DNA of 64,000 nt from Ahaetulla prasina (GCF_028640845.1 NC_080548.1:13428314-13492313); one strand, 5' to 3'; shown: positions 22,849-33,285, counted from the stretch's first letter. Notes: generated by a model not told the origin, from the letters alone. A program made the numbers and translations.

Positions 22849-22864
22849 GCTTTTTGGAAACCCC

Positions 22865-23088
22865 CTGTGTTGAAGGCACTAGGACAAAAACCAGGAAACC
22901 ATGAATTTTAATTCTACTTTGGGGCAGGAAGCCCACCGAGTGATCTTGGTTGAGTCCTTTTCTCAGTCCTGGGAAGGAGGCAATGGCAAGCCACTTCTGG
23001 AAAACATTTGCCTTGCCAGAAAAACTGTAAGAACTTCTCCAGGCAGTTGCCAGGAGTCAACACTAACTTGAAGGCGCCCACGTGTGTG
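22865..23088 (+). mobile_element. tRNA-derived squamate-type SINE
   Basis: A degraded tRNA-like head (AACCATGAATTTTAATTCTA in the B-box region), then GTGATCTTGGTTGAGTCC, GGAGGCAATGGCAAGCCACT and CTTCTCCAGGCAGTTGCCAG. This order is typical of the Sauria-type SINE body. Confidence 0.7.
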
Positions 23089-23099
23089 CACACACACAC

Positions 23100-23136
<37 letters not shown>
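23089..23136. repeat. (CA)n microsatellite
   Basis: About 24 CA units with one CG interruption, at the 3' end of the preceding SINE. Confidence 0.95.
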
Positions 23137-23140
<4 letters not shown>

Positions 23141-23613
23141 AGTGTTCCTGTTGGCTGGTTTTGCTTTAATTGTGATTGCTGCCCATTGTTGACCCTCAAT
23201 AAATTCATTATTCTTTTGCTTTGGCAGTCCTTTCTTTCTCACTTTGGCAGGGAGGAGATGGATTAGGATTTATGGGCGGTTATATTATATCTGCTTAAGT
23301 TTCTAGTTCTGGTTCTCCCCCCCTCCCCCAGTACAGGTCTAATTAAATTAATAAACCAAATAACATTTCACTGATGGAGAAGGCAGCAGCAGCAGCAGCA
23401 GTAGCAGCGGAGAGGCCAGGCCAAGCAATTATTTTCTTTATTAATTTGGTTACGGAAAGGATGCCCCAACTTTTCAGCAGACAGGATCAAAGGGGCTCAG
23501 ATGGCTGTAAAAAGATTAGAGGGCATTGCTGGAACTGGGGCTGTAGGTTATTCCCCTTTGCTTTGAGTAGCGTAGTTTGAAAACTTAGTTTTTGTTTTTC
23601 TAGCACCCTGGGG

Positions 23614-23890
23614 CAGGGGTGAAATCTACTTACCTTCCTTACTGGTTCGGAAGTGCTCACATGCGCGCATGCATCACATGCATGTGCAGACCTTCTGCGC
23701 ATGCGCAAAACCTTCAGCGCATGCGGAGAAGGTAAAAAACACATTACTTCCTGGTTAAAACCAGGAAGCAATGACGCCCGGGCGGGTGGGCGGAGCTTTA
23801 CTCCGCTCTCGCTACCGGATCGCCGAATTACTAGCCATGATCACTACTGGATTGCACGATCCGGTCCGATCCGGGAGCATTTCACCCCTG
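23614..23890. mobile_element. hAT-like MITE family G, perfect TSD
   Basis: From CAGGGGTGAAATCTACTTAC to GGGAGCATTTCACCCCTG, TSD ccctgggg perfect (23606-23613, 23891-23898). The interior carries GCGCATGCG repeats and, near the right end, GATCCGGTCCGATCC. Confidence 0.92.
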
Positions 23891-23898
23891 CCCTGGGG

Positions 23899-24287
23899 TT
23901 ATGTTTATCTTTACACCCCTCTTTTATAATGTGCAGGGTGTTGTGGGTGGAACCCCTTTGCACATCCAACTGAAGGGGTATGTGGCAAGGTGTGAGTCCT
24001 TTGCCATGATTTCTGCTATCAGCAGTCAAGATATACGAGGAATGTGGTTGCTCTGCCCTATTGTTGCAGCATTCTTCCCTCTGTGGCCTTCCTGTGTTGA
24101 GCATTTCCTGCAGTGAGATCACATTGAAAGGCTCTGAATCACTGGCTGGCTTTCTCCATCTGCATTCGGCATCCAGCTCCTGGATGTCCATGCTGAGGAT
24201 TGAAAACTTGAGAGGGACGAGCAATAAAATGCAATGATTAAAGCGCTTCCATTTCGTTGTTGTCAAGGTTGTTGATGACTCCATCCT
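23899..24287. other. Intron sequence, nothing recognised
   Basis: No repeat or exon assigned. Confidence 0.45.
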
Positions 24288-24289
24288 TC

Positions 24290-24416
24290 CATCCTTCCGA
24301 GGTCGGTAAAATGAGGTCCCAAATTGTTGGGGGCAAGATGCTGACTCTGTAATCTGCTTAGAGAGGGCTGTAAAGCATTGTGAAGCCGTGCATAAGTCTA
24401 AGGGCTATTGCTATTC
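24290..24416 (+). mobile_element. SINE fragment
   Basis: CCGAGGTCGGTAAAATGAGG, GTTGGGGGCAAGATGCTGAC, TTAGAGAGGGCTGTAAAGC and AAGTCTAAGGGCTATTGCTA. Same family as 15372 in the opposite orientation. Confidence 0.7.
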
Positions 24417-24510
24417 TGTTCTTTATTTTCCGTGAAGGTGCAAGGATCTACTAAGGCCACCAATCCTACCTCCCTTAACAAATGCATGAAGATTGGAAGA
24501 GGGCTTAGGA

Positions 24511-24822
24511 CTTTGATGGCGAACCTATGGCACGTGCACCAAAGGTGGCATGCAGCACCCTATCTATGGGCACGCAAGCCGTTGCCCCAGTTCGGGGCCC
24601 CCCTGGGGTGGGGCGCATGTGGGGACCACATGTGCCAGGGTGGTGTGCGTGCAGGGGGCTGCATGTGCATGTGCAGGGTGTGTGTAGGGGGTGCATGTGC
24701 AAGCACGGGAGAAGGCATGCAGGGGTCCCATGTGCGCATTGCATTTTGGGGGTTCGGGGGTTCACACATGCATTTGTGCTCGCACTTTGAGCACTCGGTC
24801 CAGAAAAGATTGGCCATCACTG
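24511..24822. mobile_element. hAT-like MITE family B
   Basis: From CTTTGATGGCGAACC to AGATTGGCCATCACTG. TSDs gcttagga / gcctagga match at 7 of 8. The GC-rich interior has GTGCATGTGC repeats and a GCACTCGGTCC motif near the right end. Confidence 0.88.
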
Positions 24823-24964
24823 GCCTAGGAGGTTTTTGAATGGATACTGAAAGTAACACTTTGTTCTATTTAATCTTTAGTAAGCTTCTCTGAACATTAG
24901 ATGCTGCTTCTGGTACATAGGATAAAAGTGTCTTAAATAAATAAGAAATGTTAATCAGAAATCA

Positions 24965-25339
24965 AGGCCAATTGAGGCCTTTGAACTCTGGTGCTGGAGA
25001 AGACTCTTGCGAGTCCCTTGGACTGCAAGGTGATCAAACCAGGCAGCCCTAGAGGAGATCAACCCTGACTGCTCTTTAGAAGGCCAGAACCCGAAGATGA
25101 AACTCAAATACTTTGGCCACCTAATGAGAAGGAAGGACTCACTGGAGAAGAGCCCAATGCTGCGAAAGATTGAGGGCAAAAGAAGAAGTGGACGACAGAG
25201 AACAAGGTGGCTGGATGGAGTCATTGAAGCATGAGCTTAAATGGTCTCCAGAGGATGGTAGAGGACAGGAAGGCCTGGAGGAACGTCGTCCAAGGGGTTT
25301 CGATGGGTCGTACATGACTTAGCAACTAACAGCAACAAC
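24965..25339 (+). mobile_element. BovB/RTE LINE, 5'-truncated, 12-bp TSD
   Basis: Sense-strand BovB 3' end (ACTTTGGCCACCTAATGAGA, GAGGACAGGAAGGCCTGGAG, AGCAACTAACAGCAACAACA). Perfect 12-bp TSD aatcagaaatca at 24953-24964 and 25340-25351. A cleanly bounded insertion. Confidence 0.94.
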
Positions 25340-25351
25340 AATCAGAAATCA

Positions 25352-26194
25352 TGCAATCCAAATATAACTTTACTACTCCAGTGGCTAGAAGCTAGATGCC
25401 ACCGGGGTGAAATTGAAATGTCTGTATGGATAAGGGGAATGAAAAAAATAGCTGAAGTATCTTTATATTAATTGTCAGGATCCAGCCCTATTAAATATTT
25501 CTTCAGTCTTAGTCTGTTCCCTCAGCTTAGATTATTTTGTAGTTCTACTAAAATGCATTGTTGGGGTTTACTTTCAGCCATAAAGACCAAGATTTTCTAG
25601 ACAAATCTCCAAATCACTAATGTATTTCCTTTTTTTTTTTTTTTTGCTTTGTTGTAGTGTGCATCCTTTGCTTGATCTATTGCTTTCACACATCCAGCTC
25701 CCCTTCCTAGGCAGGGGAGGAAAATCTGTCTGTTTTATATTTGAATATGAATTCAGTTTTGAACTGAAACACAGTTATTATACTTCAGAAATGATTCTTT
25801 TCATGGATTATGCTAAGTAGATTGTTCAAAAATGCCTTAAAAGCATATGTTAAGGATAATTATACAAACAGAGTATACTTATCAAAACAGTGCATAAAAA
25901 GGGAAAAGCTCAGAAATACATACATTGGGTAAAATTCTTTACAAAGATGCCCATGTTAGAATAAAATACTGATAAAAGGCATAGAGAGGTTTGGTGTAGG
26001 TTTATTGAAGGAAACGCAGAACTAAGATGACAGAACAGTATGTTGTCTGTTTGTTAGGCAAAGCTACCTTTCCTATGGGAAAAGTTCCCTAGTTGGACTC
26101 TTTCTTCGCAAAAGGATTTATTTCAGATTCTCAATATTTGCTTCTCTTCAAAAGGTGGAATACAGGAAGTCTTCAACTTCCAACCAGCAAAAAG
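25352..26194. other. Intron sequence, nothing recognised
   Basis: AT-rich with a T run near 25629. No feature assigned. Confidence 0.45.
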
Positions 26195-26417
26195 GATGAT
26201 GAGGGGCTCAAGCATAACAAAGAACAGTTGCAGGAATTGGGAATTTCTAGTCCAGTGAAAAGAAGGACCAGGGGAGACACAATAAGTCTTTCAATATTTG
26301 AGGGGCTCCTACAAAGATGAGAGAGGGGCGGTCAACCTATTTTCCAAAGCACCGGAAGGCAAGACAAGAAACAATGAATGGAAACTAATCAAGGAGGGAA
26401 GCACCCTGGAACTAAGG

Positions 26418-26990
26418 TGTTGTGTCTGCGCCCCCTGAGCTGGGCCCCCTGCCAGAAAGTGACTTGGAAAGTGAGGGGGAAGGGCCATCAGGACTTAACC
26501 TCTGGAGCACCGGCTTCCCTGGCTCAGCTCCAGGAGCCAGAGGCAGGCCAGGTGGAGGAGATAACGAGGCTTCCGTCCCCTGACTCTTCCCCCCCCACAG
26601 GCCATGCCTCCAGACCCAGCTGATGGCAATCAGGCCTGGCTGGACCCTAGGTTTCGTAGGCAGGAGAGGCGGGAACAACAGAAGCAGGGGTGGGGCAGGC
26701 CTAGGAAGTGCTGAGTCACGGAGCCACACCCCACAGAGTATATAAAAGCAGTCCTGGCTGCTCTTCTGCTCCATGACAAGCAAAAAATTGAGCTGAACTC
26801 TTTGACTCAGAGAAGTGAGCTGAACATTCCACCTGGACTGCTGACTTCCTGGTTGCCTGGCAACCCCAAGATAAAAGGGAGACTTTGGCAGGCAGCTGCA
26901 GATTCCCTGCCAGGACTGATAGCAGCCGTGAACCCAATTACTGGCTCATTTAACCAGCTCGCGTGGCTGAGGCCGGGAGGGGACGGAACA
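26418..26990 (+). mobile_element. Solo LTR (573 bp), same family as 19771
   Basis: Starts TGTTGTGTCTGCGCCCC and ends GGGGACGGAACA. It shares the TGCTGAGTCA.GGAGCCACAC block and a TATA box (26738-26746) with the 19771 LTR. It sits within CR1. A clear TSD is not preserved. Confidence 0.82.
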
Positions 26991-27118
26991 TGAGAAATTT
27001 CCTAATGGTGAGAGCAATCAATCAATGAAACCAACTTGCCTTTAGAAGATGTGGATGCTCCATCACTGGAGGCTTTTAAGAAAGGATTGGACAGCCACTT
27101 GTCTGAAATGGTATAGGA

Positions 27119-27598
27119 CTGTGATGGCGAACCTATGGCACGCGTGCCAGCGGTGGCATGCAGAGCCCTCTGTGGGCACGCGCACTGTCGCCAGCTGCTT
27201 TTCTTGTTTCCGGTGCACAGATGTGTGCCATCCAGCTGGCCTTTGCGGGTGCTGGAGCACCAGAAAACAGCCTGAAAAACGGCCAAAAAACAGGCTGGTT
27301 TTGGGCTGTTTTCTGGACCATTTCCAGGCCATTTTTCAGGCTGTTTTCTGGGCCATGTTCTGGGCCATTTTCAGGCCATTTTTAGGCCCAAAAAACCAGC
27401 CTGAAAAGCGGCCCAAAAATGGCCTGAGAAACAGCCCAAAAAACAACCTGAAAACAGCCTGAAAAAGGCCTGAAAAACAGCCAAAAATCGCCAAAAAATT
27501 GGCATGCTCTGGTCTTCGAGTTTCCGGTGCTCTGCTGTGCGCACATGCACACATGTTCCGGTTTGGGCACTAGGTGCCGAAAAGGTTTGCCATCACTG
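27119..27598. mobile_element. hAT-like MITE family B with internal inverted minisatellite
   Basis: From CTGTGATGGCGAACC to GGTTTGCCATCACTG. TSDs gtatagga / gtatagtg match at 6 of 8. The centre (27259-27505) is a repeat of GGCCTGAAAAAC-type units on the right and their complements on the left. Confidence 0.88.
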
Positions 27599-27638
27599 GT
27601 ATAGTGATCTCCTGCTCGAGCAGTGGGTTGGACTAGGA

Positions 27639-27757
27639 CAGAGGTCTCCAACCATGGCAACTTTCAGCCTGGCAGACTTCAACTTCCAGAATCCCCCAGC
27701 CAGCAAAGCTGGCTGGGGAATTCTGGGGGCTGAAGTTGCCAAGGTTGGAGACCTCTG
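27639..27757. mobile_element. Foldback hAT-like MITE family A, perfect TSD
   Basis: From CAGAGGTCTCCAACC to GGTTGGAGACCTCTG with perfect TSD gactagga (27631-27638, 27758-27765), inserted in the CR1 3' end. Confidence 0.94.
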
Positions 27758-27811
27758 GACTAGGAGACTTCCAAGGTTCCTTCTGACTCTATTATTCTAT
27801 ATTCTATGTTG

Positions 27812-28296
27812 GCACTGGAAAAAAGCGACTTACGACTGGTCCTCACATTGTAGCATTCCCACGGTCACATGATCAAAATTCAGGTGCTTGGGTAACTACC
27901 ATATATTAATGATGGTTGTAGTCAGTGGTGGGATTCAGCCAGTTCGCACCACTTTGGGAGAACCGGTTGTTAATTTTCTGAGCAGTTTGGTGAACTGGTT
28001 GTTGGAAGAAATCATTAAGGCAGAGAACCGGTTGTTAAATTATTTGAATCCCACCACTGGTTGTAACATCCCAGAGTCATGTGATCACCGTTTGCAACCT
28101 TCCCACCCAGCTTTGGACAAACAAAGTCAATGGAGGAAGCTGGATTTGCTTAATGATGGCTTGAGTCACTTAACAACCGCAGCAATTTGCTTAACATCTG
28201 TGGGGGAAAAAAAGTTTCGATATCGGGCATGGTTCGCTTAACAGCTTAGCAATGGAAATTCTGATGCCAATTGTGGCCCTAAGTTGAGGACTACCT
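27812..28296. mobile_element. TA-type MITE family M hosting a family E hAT
   Basis: Family M sequence (CGACTTACGACTGGTCCTCA, ATGATCAAAATTCAGGTGCT) resumes after the insertion (GTGATCACCGTTTGCAACC, GGATTTGCTTAATGATGGC) and ends GTTGAGGACTACCTGTC. Confidence 0.82.
27923..28059. mobile_element. hAT-like MITE family E (137 bp), nested
   Basis: From CAGTGGTGGGATTCAGCCAG to TTTGAATCCCACCACTG. TSDs gttgtagt / gttgtaac match at 6 of 8. It has three GAACCGGTTGTT / GAACTGGTTGTT motifs. Confidence 0.9.
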
Positions 28297-28432
28297 GTCT
28301 ATCTCTGGAATTTGCCGGTTTAATCATAAAGAGTCAGAAGAGAGTTGGAATCCTCCAAGTCAGGGGTTTTTAAAGTTGGCAACTTTAAGATATGGGGACT
28401 TCAACTGCCAAGCTTAAGAAACTGTGTAGTCG

Positions 28433-28560
28433 CAGTGTTTTTCTCAACCGTGTCCATTTGAAGATGTCGGGACTACAACTTCCAGAATTCCCCAGCCAGC
28501 AGGGCTGGCTGGGGAATTCTGGGAGTTGAAGTCCCAACGTCTTCAAGTCTGGAGAAAGTG
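28433..28560. mobile_element. Foldback hAT-like MITE family A (CAGTGTTT variant)
   Basis: Starts CAGTGTTTTTCTCAACC. The central palindrome is CCAGCCAGC/GCTGGCTGG with ACTACAACTTCCAGAATTCC arms. The right end is degraded. Confidence 0.78.
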
Positions 28561-28944
28561 CCTACTTCTTCTCTGAGTAGGATCTTCCACTGCTTAAACA
28601 ATCGTTGCCATCAGAAAATACCTTTTTGTATTCAGCCTTTGAACTTATTTTCTTTTAAATTAAGCTAAAGTATCTGCATTGGGTTTGGATAGACTGGGTG
28701 ACAGCTGGTGCAAAACATGTCAACCTGGAGATTCACAGAACTGTCACAACAGTTGTTGGCGTACACTCCTGTAAGATGGAGAATATGTGACAGTGTTCAA
28801 GTGAAGATAATCGAGGTAATAGCGGAATATCACCTGTGTCTTCTGCGCCTTTTCTCAAAGAACGTTAAACAAATCAAGTTCATGGCTCACCGAGCATCAT
28901 CTATCTCTTCCAAATGTTGGGAACAAATCATGATTCGCTGTAGT

Positions 28945-30048
28945 TGTTGAAGTCTTAGTGGACAACCAATTAAATATGAGCCAACAGTGTGTGGCAGCAG
29001 CCAAAAAAGCCAATGCAAACCTAAATTGGATTAACGGAGAAATACAATCAAGATCAAGGGAGGTACTAATAGAATAGAATAGAATAGAATAGAATAGAAT
29101 TTTATTGGCCAAGTGTGATTGGACACACAAGGAATTTGTCTTGGTGCATATGCTCTCAGTGTACATAAAAGAAAAGATACGTTCATCAAGGTACAACATT
29201 TGCAACACAATTGATGGTCAATATATCAATATAAATCATAAGGATTGCCAGCAACAAGTTATAGTCATACAGTCATAAGTGGAAAGAGATTGGCGATGGG
29301 AACTATGAAATGATTAATAGTAGTGCAGATTCAGTAAATAGTCTGACAGTGTTGATGGAATTATTTGTTTAGCAGAGTGATGGCCTTCGGGAAAAAACTG
29401 TTCTTGTGTCTAGTTGTTCTGCTGTGCACTGCTCTATAGCGTCGTTTTGAGGGTAGGAGTTGAAACAGTTTATGTCCAGGATGTGAGTGATCTGCAAATA
29501 TTTTCACGGCCCTCTTATACCAATCTATAAAGCCTTAGTAAGACCACACCTAGAGTACTGCATCCAGTTTTGGTCACCACACTATAAAAAAGATGTTGAG
29601 ACTCTGGAAAGAGTGCAGAAAAGAGCAACCAAGTTGATTAAGGGACTGGAGACTAAAACATGCAATGAAAGGTTGCAGGACCTGGGCATGGCTAGTCTAG
29701 TGAAGAGAAGGATATGATAGCAGTCTTCCAATATTCGAGGGGCTGCCACAGAGAGGAGGGGTCCGGCTATTTTCCAAGGCACCCGAAGGCCAGACAAGGA
29801 ATAATGGATGGAAACTGACCAAGGAGAGATTCAACCTAGAAATAAAGAGATTTTTTCTGACAGTGAGAACAATCAACCAATGGAACAGAAATTGCCTTCA
29901 GAAGTTGTGGGAGCTTCATCACTGGAAGCTTTCAAGAAGAGACTGGACTGCCATCTGTCAGAAATGATGTAGTAGGGTCTGCTTGGGAAGGGGTTGGACT
30001 AGATGACCTACAAGGTCCCTTCCAACTCTATTAATCTGTATCTATCTA
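28945..30048 (+). mobile_element. CR1 LINE, RT thumb to 3' end, interrupted
   Basis: The left block encodes VLVDNQLNMSQQCVAAAKKA and SREVLI. After the insertion at 29063-29516 the frame resumes with [19 protein letters not shown] and [19 protein letters not shown], then the CR1 3' UTR. The right end is CAAGGTCCCTTCCAACTC. Confidence 0.92.
29063..29516 (-). mobile_element. LINE 3' end with (AATAG)n tail inserted in CR1
   Basis: (AATAG)n at 29068-29100, then ATTGGCCAAGTGTGATTGG and the same body as 16274, to CACGGCCCTCTTATA. It splits the CR1 RT frame between REVLI and PIYKALV. Confidence 0.88.
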
Positions 30049-30450
30049 TTCAAGGTGATATAAATAAAACAAGGCTTTAGGTGGATAGTTTCTACTTCTA
30101 AATGTGTTGTCAAATGTAAAGGAGGAAATTTTGGTCTATGATAATTATACCAGACCGTGAAAAAAGATAACGCATGTAATCTTCCCGTTATGACTACAAT
30201 AAGTGAGGCAGTTGTTAAATGAGTCATTCCTGATTTTATATCTTTTTTGCAAATAGTTCAACAAATCACTGCAGCTGTAAATTGATTCATGTGGTTTAAG
30301 GGGCTGCCATAAAGAAGGGGGGCGGTCAACTTATTTTCCAAAGCAGCAGAAGGCAAGAGAAGAAGCAATGGATGGAAACTAGCCAAGGTGTAAGAGCTAA
30401 GAACAAATTTCCTGACGATTAGAACAATTAATCAGTGGAATGGCTTGCCT

Positions 30451-30907
30451 TACATTTCACCACTGCCCTGCCTCCCTATACCATTCCAGACAAGTGGCTC
30501 TATTAAATCTGTGACTAGTGGGTACAAAAGAGTCTCACAAAGAGGTTGTAAAGAACACAACCTTTATTCAACGCAACAACTGATCACAACAAGATAACGT
30601 ATTTCACTCCAAACTAACTCTCCAGGTGACAGCCCTTATATACTGGCTGCCTCAGGAACTTTAACCAATGACAGGACTTCCAAACTCCCGCTTCTTTCCT
30701 CCGGCGCGTCTTAGCCAATCAGAGACCACTTGGCTGTTGTCAAGGCTCAGCCGCGTCGTAACTCCGAGGACTTTGTTAGACATAACAGGCTCTCCTTAAG
30801 TGCAATGTGGCAAGTGCAAGTGGCAATGGGTGCCCCGTCAATGGAGACCTTTAAGGAGAGCCACTTGTCTGGAATGGTATAGGGAGGCAGGGCAGTGGTA
30901 AAATGTA
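30451..30907. repeat. Snap-back inverted duplication of a CR1/hAT junction
   Basis: The left arm 30451-30501 is the reverse complement of 30857-30907 at 50 of 51 positions. The arm continues as CCTTAA (30794-30799) after the LTR, pairing with 30851-30856. The right arm spans CR1 and the first bases of the family G hAT at 30893. Confidence 0.88.
30502..30787 (-). mobile_element. LTR-like promoter element (286 bp), 6-bp TSD
   Basis: Flanked by ggctct at 30496-30501 and 30788-30793. On the minus strand it starts TGTTATGTCTAAC, has two CCAAT-type boxes (CTGATTGGC, CATTGGTTAAAG), a TATA box (AGTATATAAGGG) and a polyA signal (AATAAAGG), and reaches CACTAGTCACA plus ~8 extra bases. The order fits U3-R-U5 of a short solo LTR. 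The family is unknown. Confidence 0.72.
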
Positions 30908-31333
30908 AAAAATTTTTGCTACCAGTTCTGTGGGTGTGGCTTAGTGGGTGTGGCTTGGTGGCGGTGGGGTCATGTGACTGGGCGTAGCCAACTTTTTTTT
31001 CTTTTTTTTTTTTTAACTTTTTAAGCAATTTTTACTACCTATTCAACCAAACCGGTAGTAAAAAAATGCTTTAAAAAGTAAAAAAAAAAAAAAAAGGTTC
31101 CGACGATCACAGCTGTGCCACGCAATCGTCAGAACATTTTTTTTTTACTTTTTTAAAGGATTTTTTTACTACCGGTTTGGGTGAACCGGTAATAAAAAAA
31201 ATGCTTTAAAAAAGTAAAAAAAAGGTAGTAAAAGTAAAAAAGAGGTAGTAAAAAATGCTTAAAAATAAGCAAGATACTTTTTATCACTACCGGTTCTCCT
31301 GAACCGGAGTGAACTGATAGCATTTCACCCCTG
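30893..31333. mobile_element. hAT-like MITE family G
   Basis: From CAGTGGTAAAATGTAAAA to GATAGCATTTCACCCCTG. Internal inverted AAAAATGCTTTAAAAAGT / ACTTTTTAAAGGATTTTT blocks and CCGGTTTGGGTGAACCGG. No clear TSD. Confidence 0.8.
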
Positions 31334-31421
31334 GGACACAGCCACCCCAGCTCCGCGAATGGGAAAAATGTCGTGAAACATCTCATGTCAGCATCGTGAC
31401 GTGGCGAGTTTGACACCCGTG
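31334..31421. mobile_element. hAT-like family C right-end fragment
   Basis: Short CpG-containing sequence ending GAGTTTGACACCCGTG, the family C terminus, directly before CR1 resumes. Confidence 0.55.
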
Positions 31422-31502
31422 GTATAGAGTCTCCTGCTTGAGCAGGGGGTTGGACTAGAATACCCCCAAGGTCCCTTCCAACTCTGTTGTTCTGTTCTGT
31501 TC

Positions 31503-31770
31503 TCTTGTTAAGCAAATCAAATTTCCCCCATTGATTGCTTGTTGGAAGCCAGTTGGGAAGGTTGCAAAAAGCAACTACATGACCATGAGACACTGAAACT
31601 GGCCTAAATACCTGCCAGTTGCCAGGTGTCTGAATTTTGATCCCATGATTGTGAGGATGCTGCAACAGTTATAAGTGAGAGGGACCAGCAGCAGTAAATC
31701 ATTTCAATGCCATTGTAACTCTGAGCAATTGATAAATGAATGGTTATAAGCTAAGAACTACTTCTCTAGA
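31503..31770. mobile_element. TA-type MITE family M, right portion
   Basis: TTGTTAAGCAAATCAAATTT, AGGTGTCTGAATTTTGATCC, GTGAGGATGCTGCAACAG, and ending AAGCTAAGAACTAC. Confidence 0.75.
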
Positions 31771-32204
31771 ACATGGAATGGCATATAGTTGTAGAAATTA
31801 ATCTGATTTTGTCTGAGAGTTCATTTCTGGGTTATTTCTAGGTTTCTGTATTAATCCCTGCTGAGCCATAATGTCCCCAGCAAGTTATGGAAGGCGGCCA
31901 GGAAACAAGGAAGCCTCATCACATGTTTGTTCCCAAACAGCGCTTTTTAAGTGCATTTAAGTCCTGAATGGGATATATTGTAGATCAAAGTTTCTTTGTT
32001 TTTCTAAACAGGGCTTAGATAACGGAACAAACTGCAGCTGAAGTTTGTGAAAATCCCTTCTTTTTTTTGCAATTCAGGAGGTTCAACATGAACATTGTCA
32101 AAAAAATTAAATTTTTCAAAAGAGTTTCCATCATTTCCTGATTTTTTGTAAATTGCTCACAGATAATGGGGGTTAGACAGTTTTATAACTGCATGGCGTA
32201 TATA
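31771..32204. other. Intron sequence, nothing recognised
   Basis: No repeat or exon assigned. Confidence 0.45.
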
Positions 32205-32591
32205 CAGGTAGTTCTCAATTTACAACAGTTTGTTTAGTGACCATTCAAAGTCCTAATGGCGCTGATAAAAGTGACTTATGATCATTTTTTTTTACACTTA
32301 TAGCTATTGCAGCGTCCCCTGCGGTCATGTGATCCAAATTCAGATGCTCGGCAACTGACTCATATTTATGACGGCTGCAGTGTCCCCTTCTGCGACGTGA
32401 TCCCCTTCTGCGACCTTCTGAGAAGCAAAGTCAGCGGGGAAACCAGATTCACTTAACAACCGTGTTACTAATTTAACGACTGCAGTGATTCACTTAGCAA
32501 CCGTGGCAAGAAAAAGTCTAAAAAACTCACCTAACAAATTTCTCAGCAACTTAAATTTTGGGCTCAGTTGTGGTCATCAGTTGAGGACTGT
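32205..32591. mobile_element. TA-type MITE family M, near full length
   Basis: Starts TACAGGTAGTTCTCAATTTAC and ends CAGTTGAGGACTGTA. An internal 'CCCCTTCTGCGAC' is duplicated. Family D lies immediately next to it. Confidence 0.82.
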
Positions 32592-32592
32592 A

Positions 32593-33285
32593 TCAGTGGT
32601 GAAATCCAATTTTTTTTACTACCAGTTCTGTGGGCGTGGCTTGGTGGGCGTGGCAGGGGAAGGATACTGCAAAATCTCCATTCCCTTCCCACTCCAGGGG
32701 AAGGATACTGCAAAATCCCCATTCCCTCCCCACTCCAGGGAAGTATACTGCAAAATCTCCATTCCCTCCCCACTCCAGGGGAAGGATATTGCAAAATCCC
32801 CGTTCCCTCCCCATTCCAGGGGAAGGATATTGCAAAATCTCCATTCCCTCCCCACTCCAGGGGAAGGCTACTGTAAAATCCCCATTCCCTCCCCACTCAA
32901 GGGGAAGGCTACTGCAAAATCCCCATTCCCTCCCCACTCCAGGGGACGGATATTGCAAAATCTCTATTCCCTCCCCACTCCAGGGGAAGGATATTGCAAA
33001 ATCCCCATTCCCTCCCCACTCCAGGGGAAGGATATTGCAAAATTTCCATTCCCTCCGCACTCCAGGGGAAGGATATTACAAAATCTCCATTCCCTCCCCA
33101 CTCCAGGGGAAGGATATTGCAAAATTTCCATTCCCTCCGCACTCCAGGGGAAGGATATTACAAAATCTCCATTCCCACACCACTCTGGGGCCAGCCAGAG
33201 ATGGTATTTGCCGGTTCTCCAAAGTGCTCAAAATTTCTGCTACCGGTTTTTCAGAACCTGTCAGAATCTGCTGGATTTCACCCCG
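32593..33285 (+). mobile_element. hAT-like MITE family D with ~13-unit minisatellite
   Basis: Starts CAGTGGTGAAATCC, then CTACCAGTTCTGTGGGCGTG, then the 41-bp array, then GGTTCTCCAAAG..CTACCGGTTTTTCAGAAC and a right end GGATTTCACCCCG. The open frames across it on both strands (up to 288 codons) arise because stop-free 41-bp units cycle through all frames. Confidence 0.9.
32657..33182 (+). repeat. 41-bp minisatellite, ~13 units, in family D
   Basis: Unit GGGGAAGGATACTGCAAAAT + CYCCATTCCCTCCCCACTCCA (41 bp). Variants include GATATTGC, GGCTACTG and CCGCACTCC. Units 10-11 and 12-13 repeat as an 82-bp pair, a sign of recent higher-order duplication. Confidence 0.93.

Larger units (their letters stand above)
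26195..27806 (+). mobile_element. CR1 LINE 3' end carrying three later insertions
   Basis: CR1 blocks at 26195-26417, 26991-27118, 27599-27638 and 27758-27806 reassemble in order (RT C-terminal remnant, GAGAAATTTCCTAATGGTGA, GGATTGGACAGCCACTTGTC, terminus CTATTATTCTATATTC). The gaps are an LTR, a family B hAT and a family A hAT. Confidence 0.92.
30298..31505 (+). mobile_element. CR1 LINE 3' end, rearranged and multiply interrupted
   Basis: CR1 blocks at 30298-30450, about 30815-30883 and 31422-31505 (GGTATAGAGTCTCCTGCTTG, CAAGGTCCCTTCCAACTCTG, short GTTCT tail). Between them lie an inverted duplicate, an LTR and hAT elements. Confidence 0.85.

Noticed and set aside
22257..22904. 215-codon GC-rich open frame
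   Set aside because: It coincides with a family F hAT element bounded by an 8-bp TSD; composition-driven, no recognisable domain.
23384..23400. (CAG)n tract as a candidate unstable trinucleotide repeat
   Set aside because: Only about six units and interrupted; too short to be notable.
32657..33182. Regular direct repeats that might suggest a CRISPR-like array
   Set aside because: Units are contiguous 41-mers with no unique spacers, in a vertebrate intron; a minisatellite.
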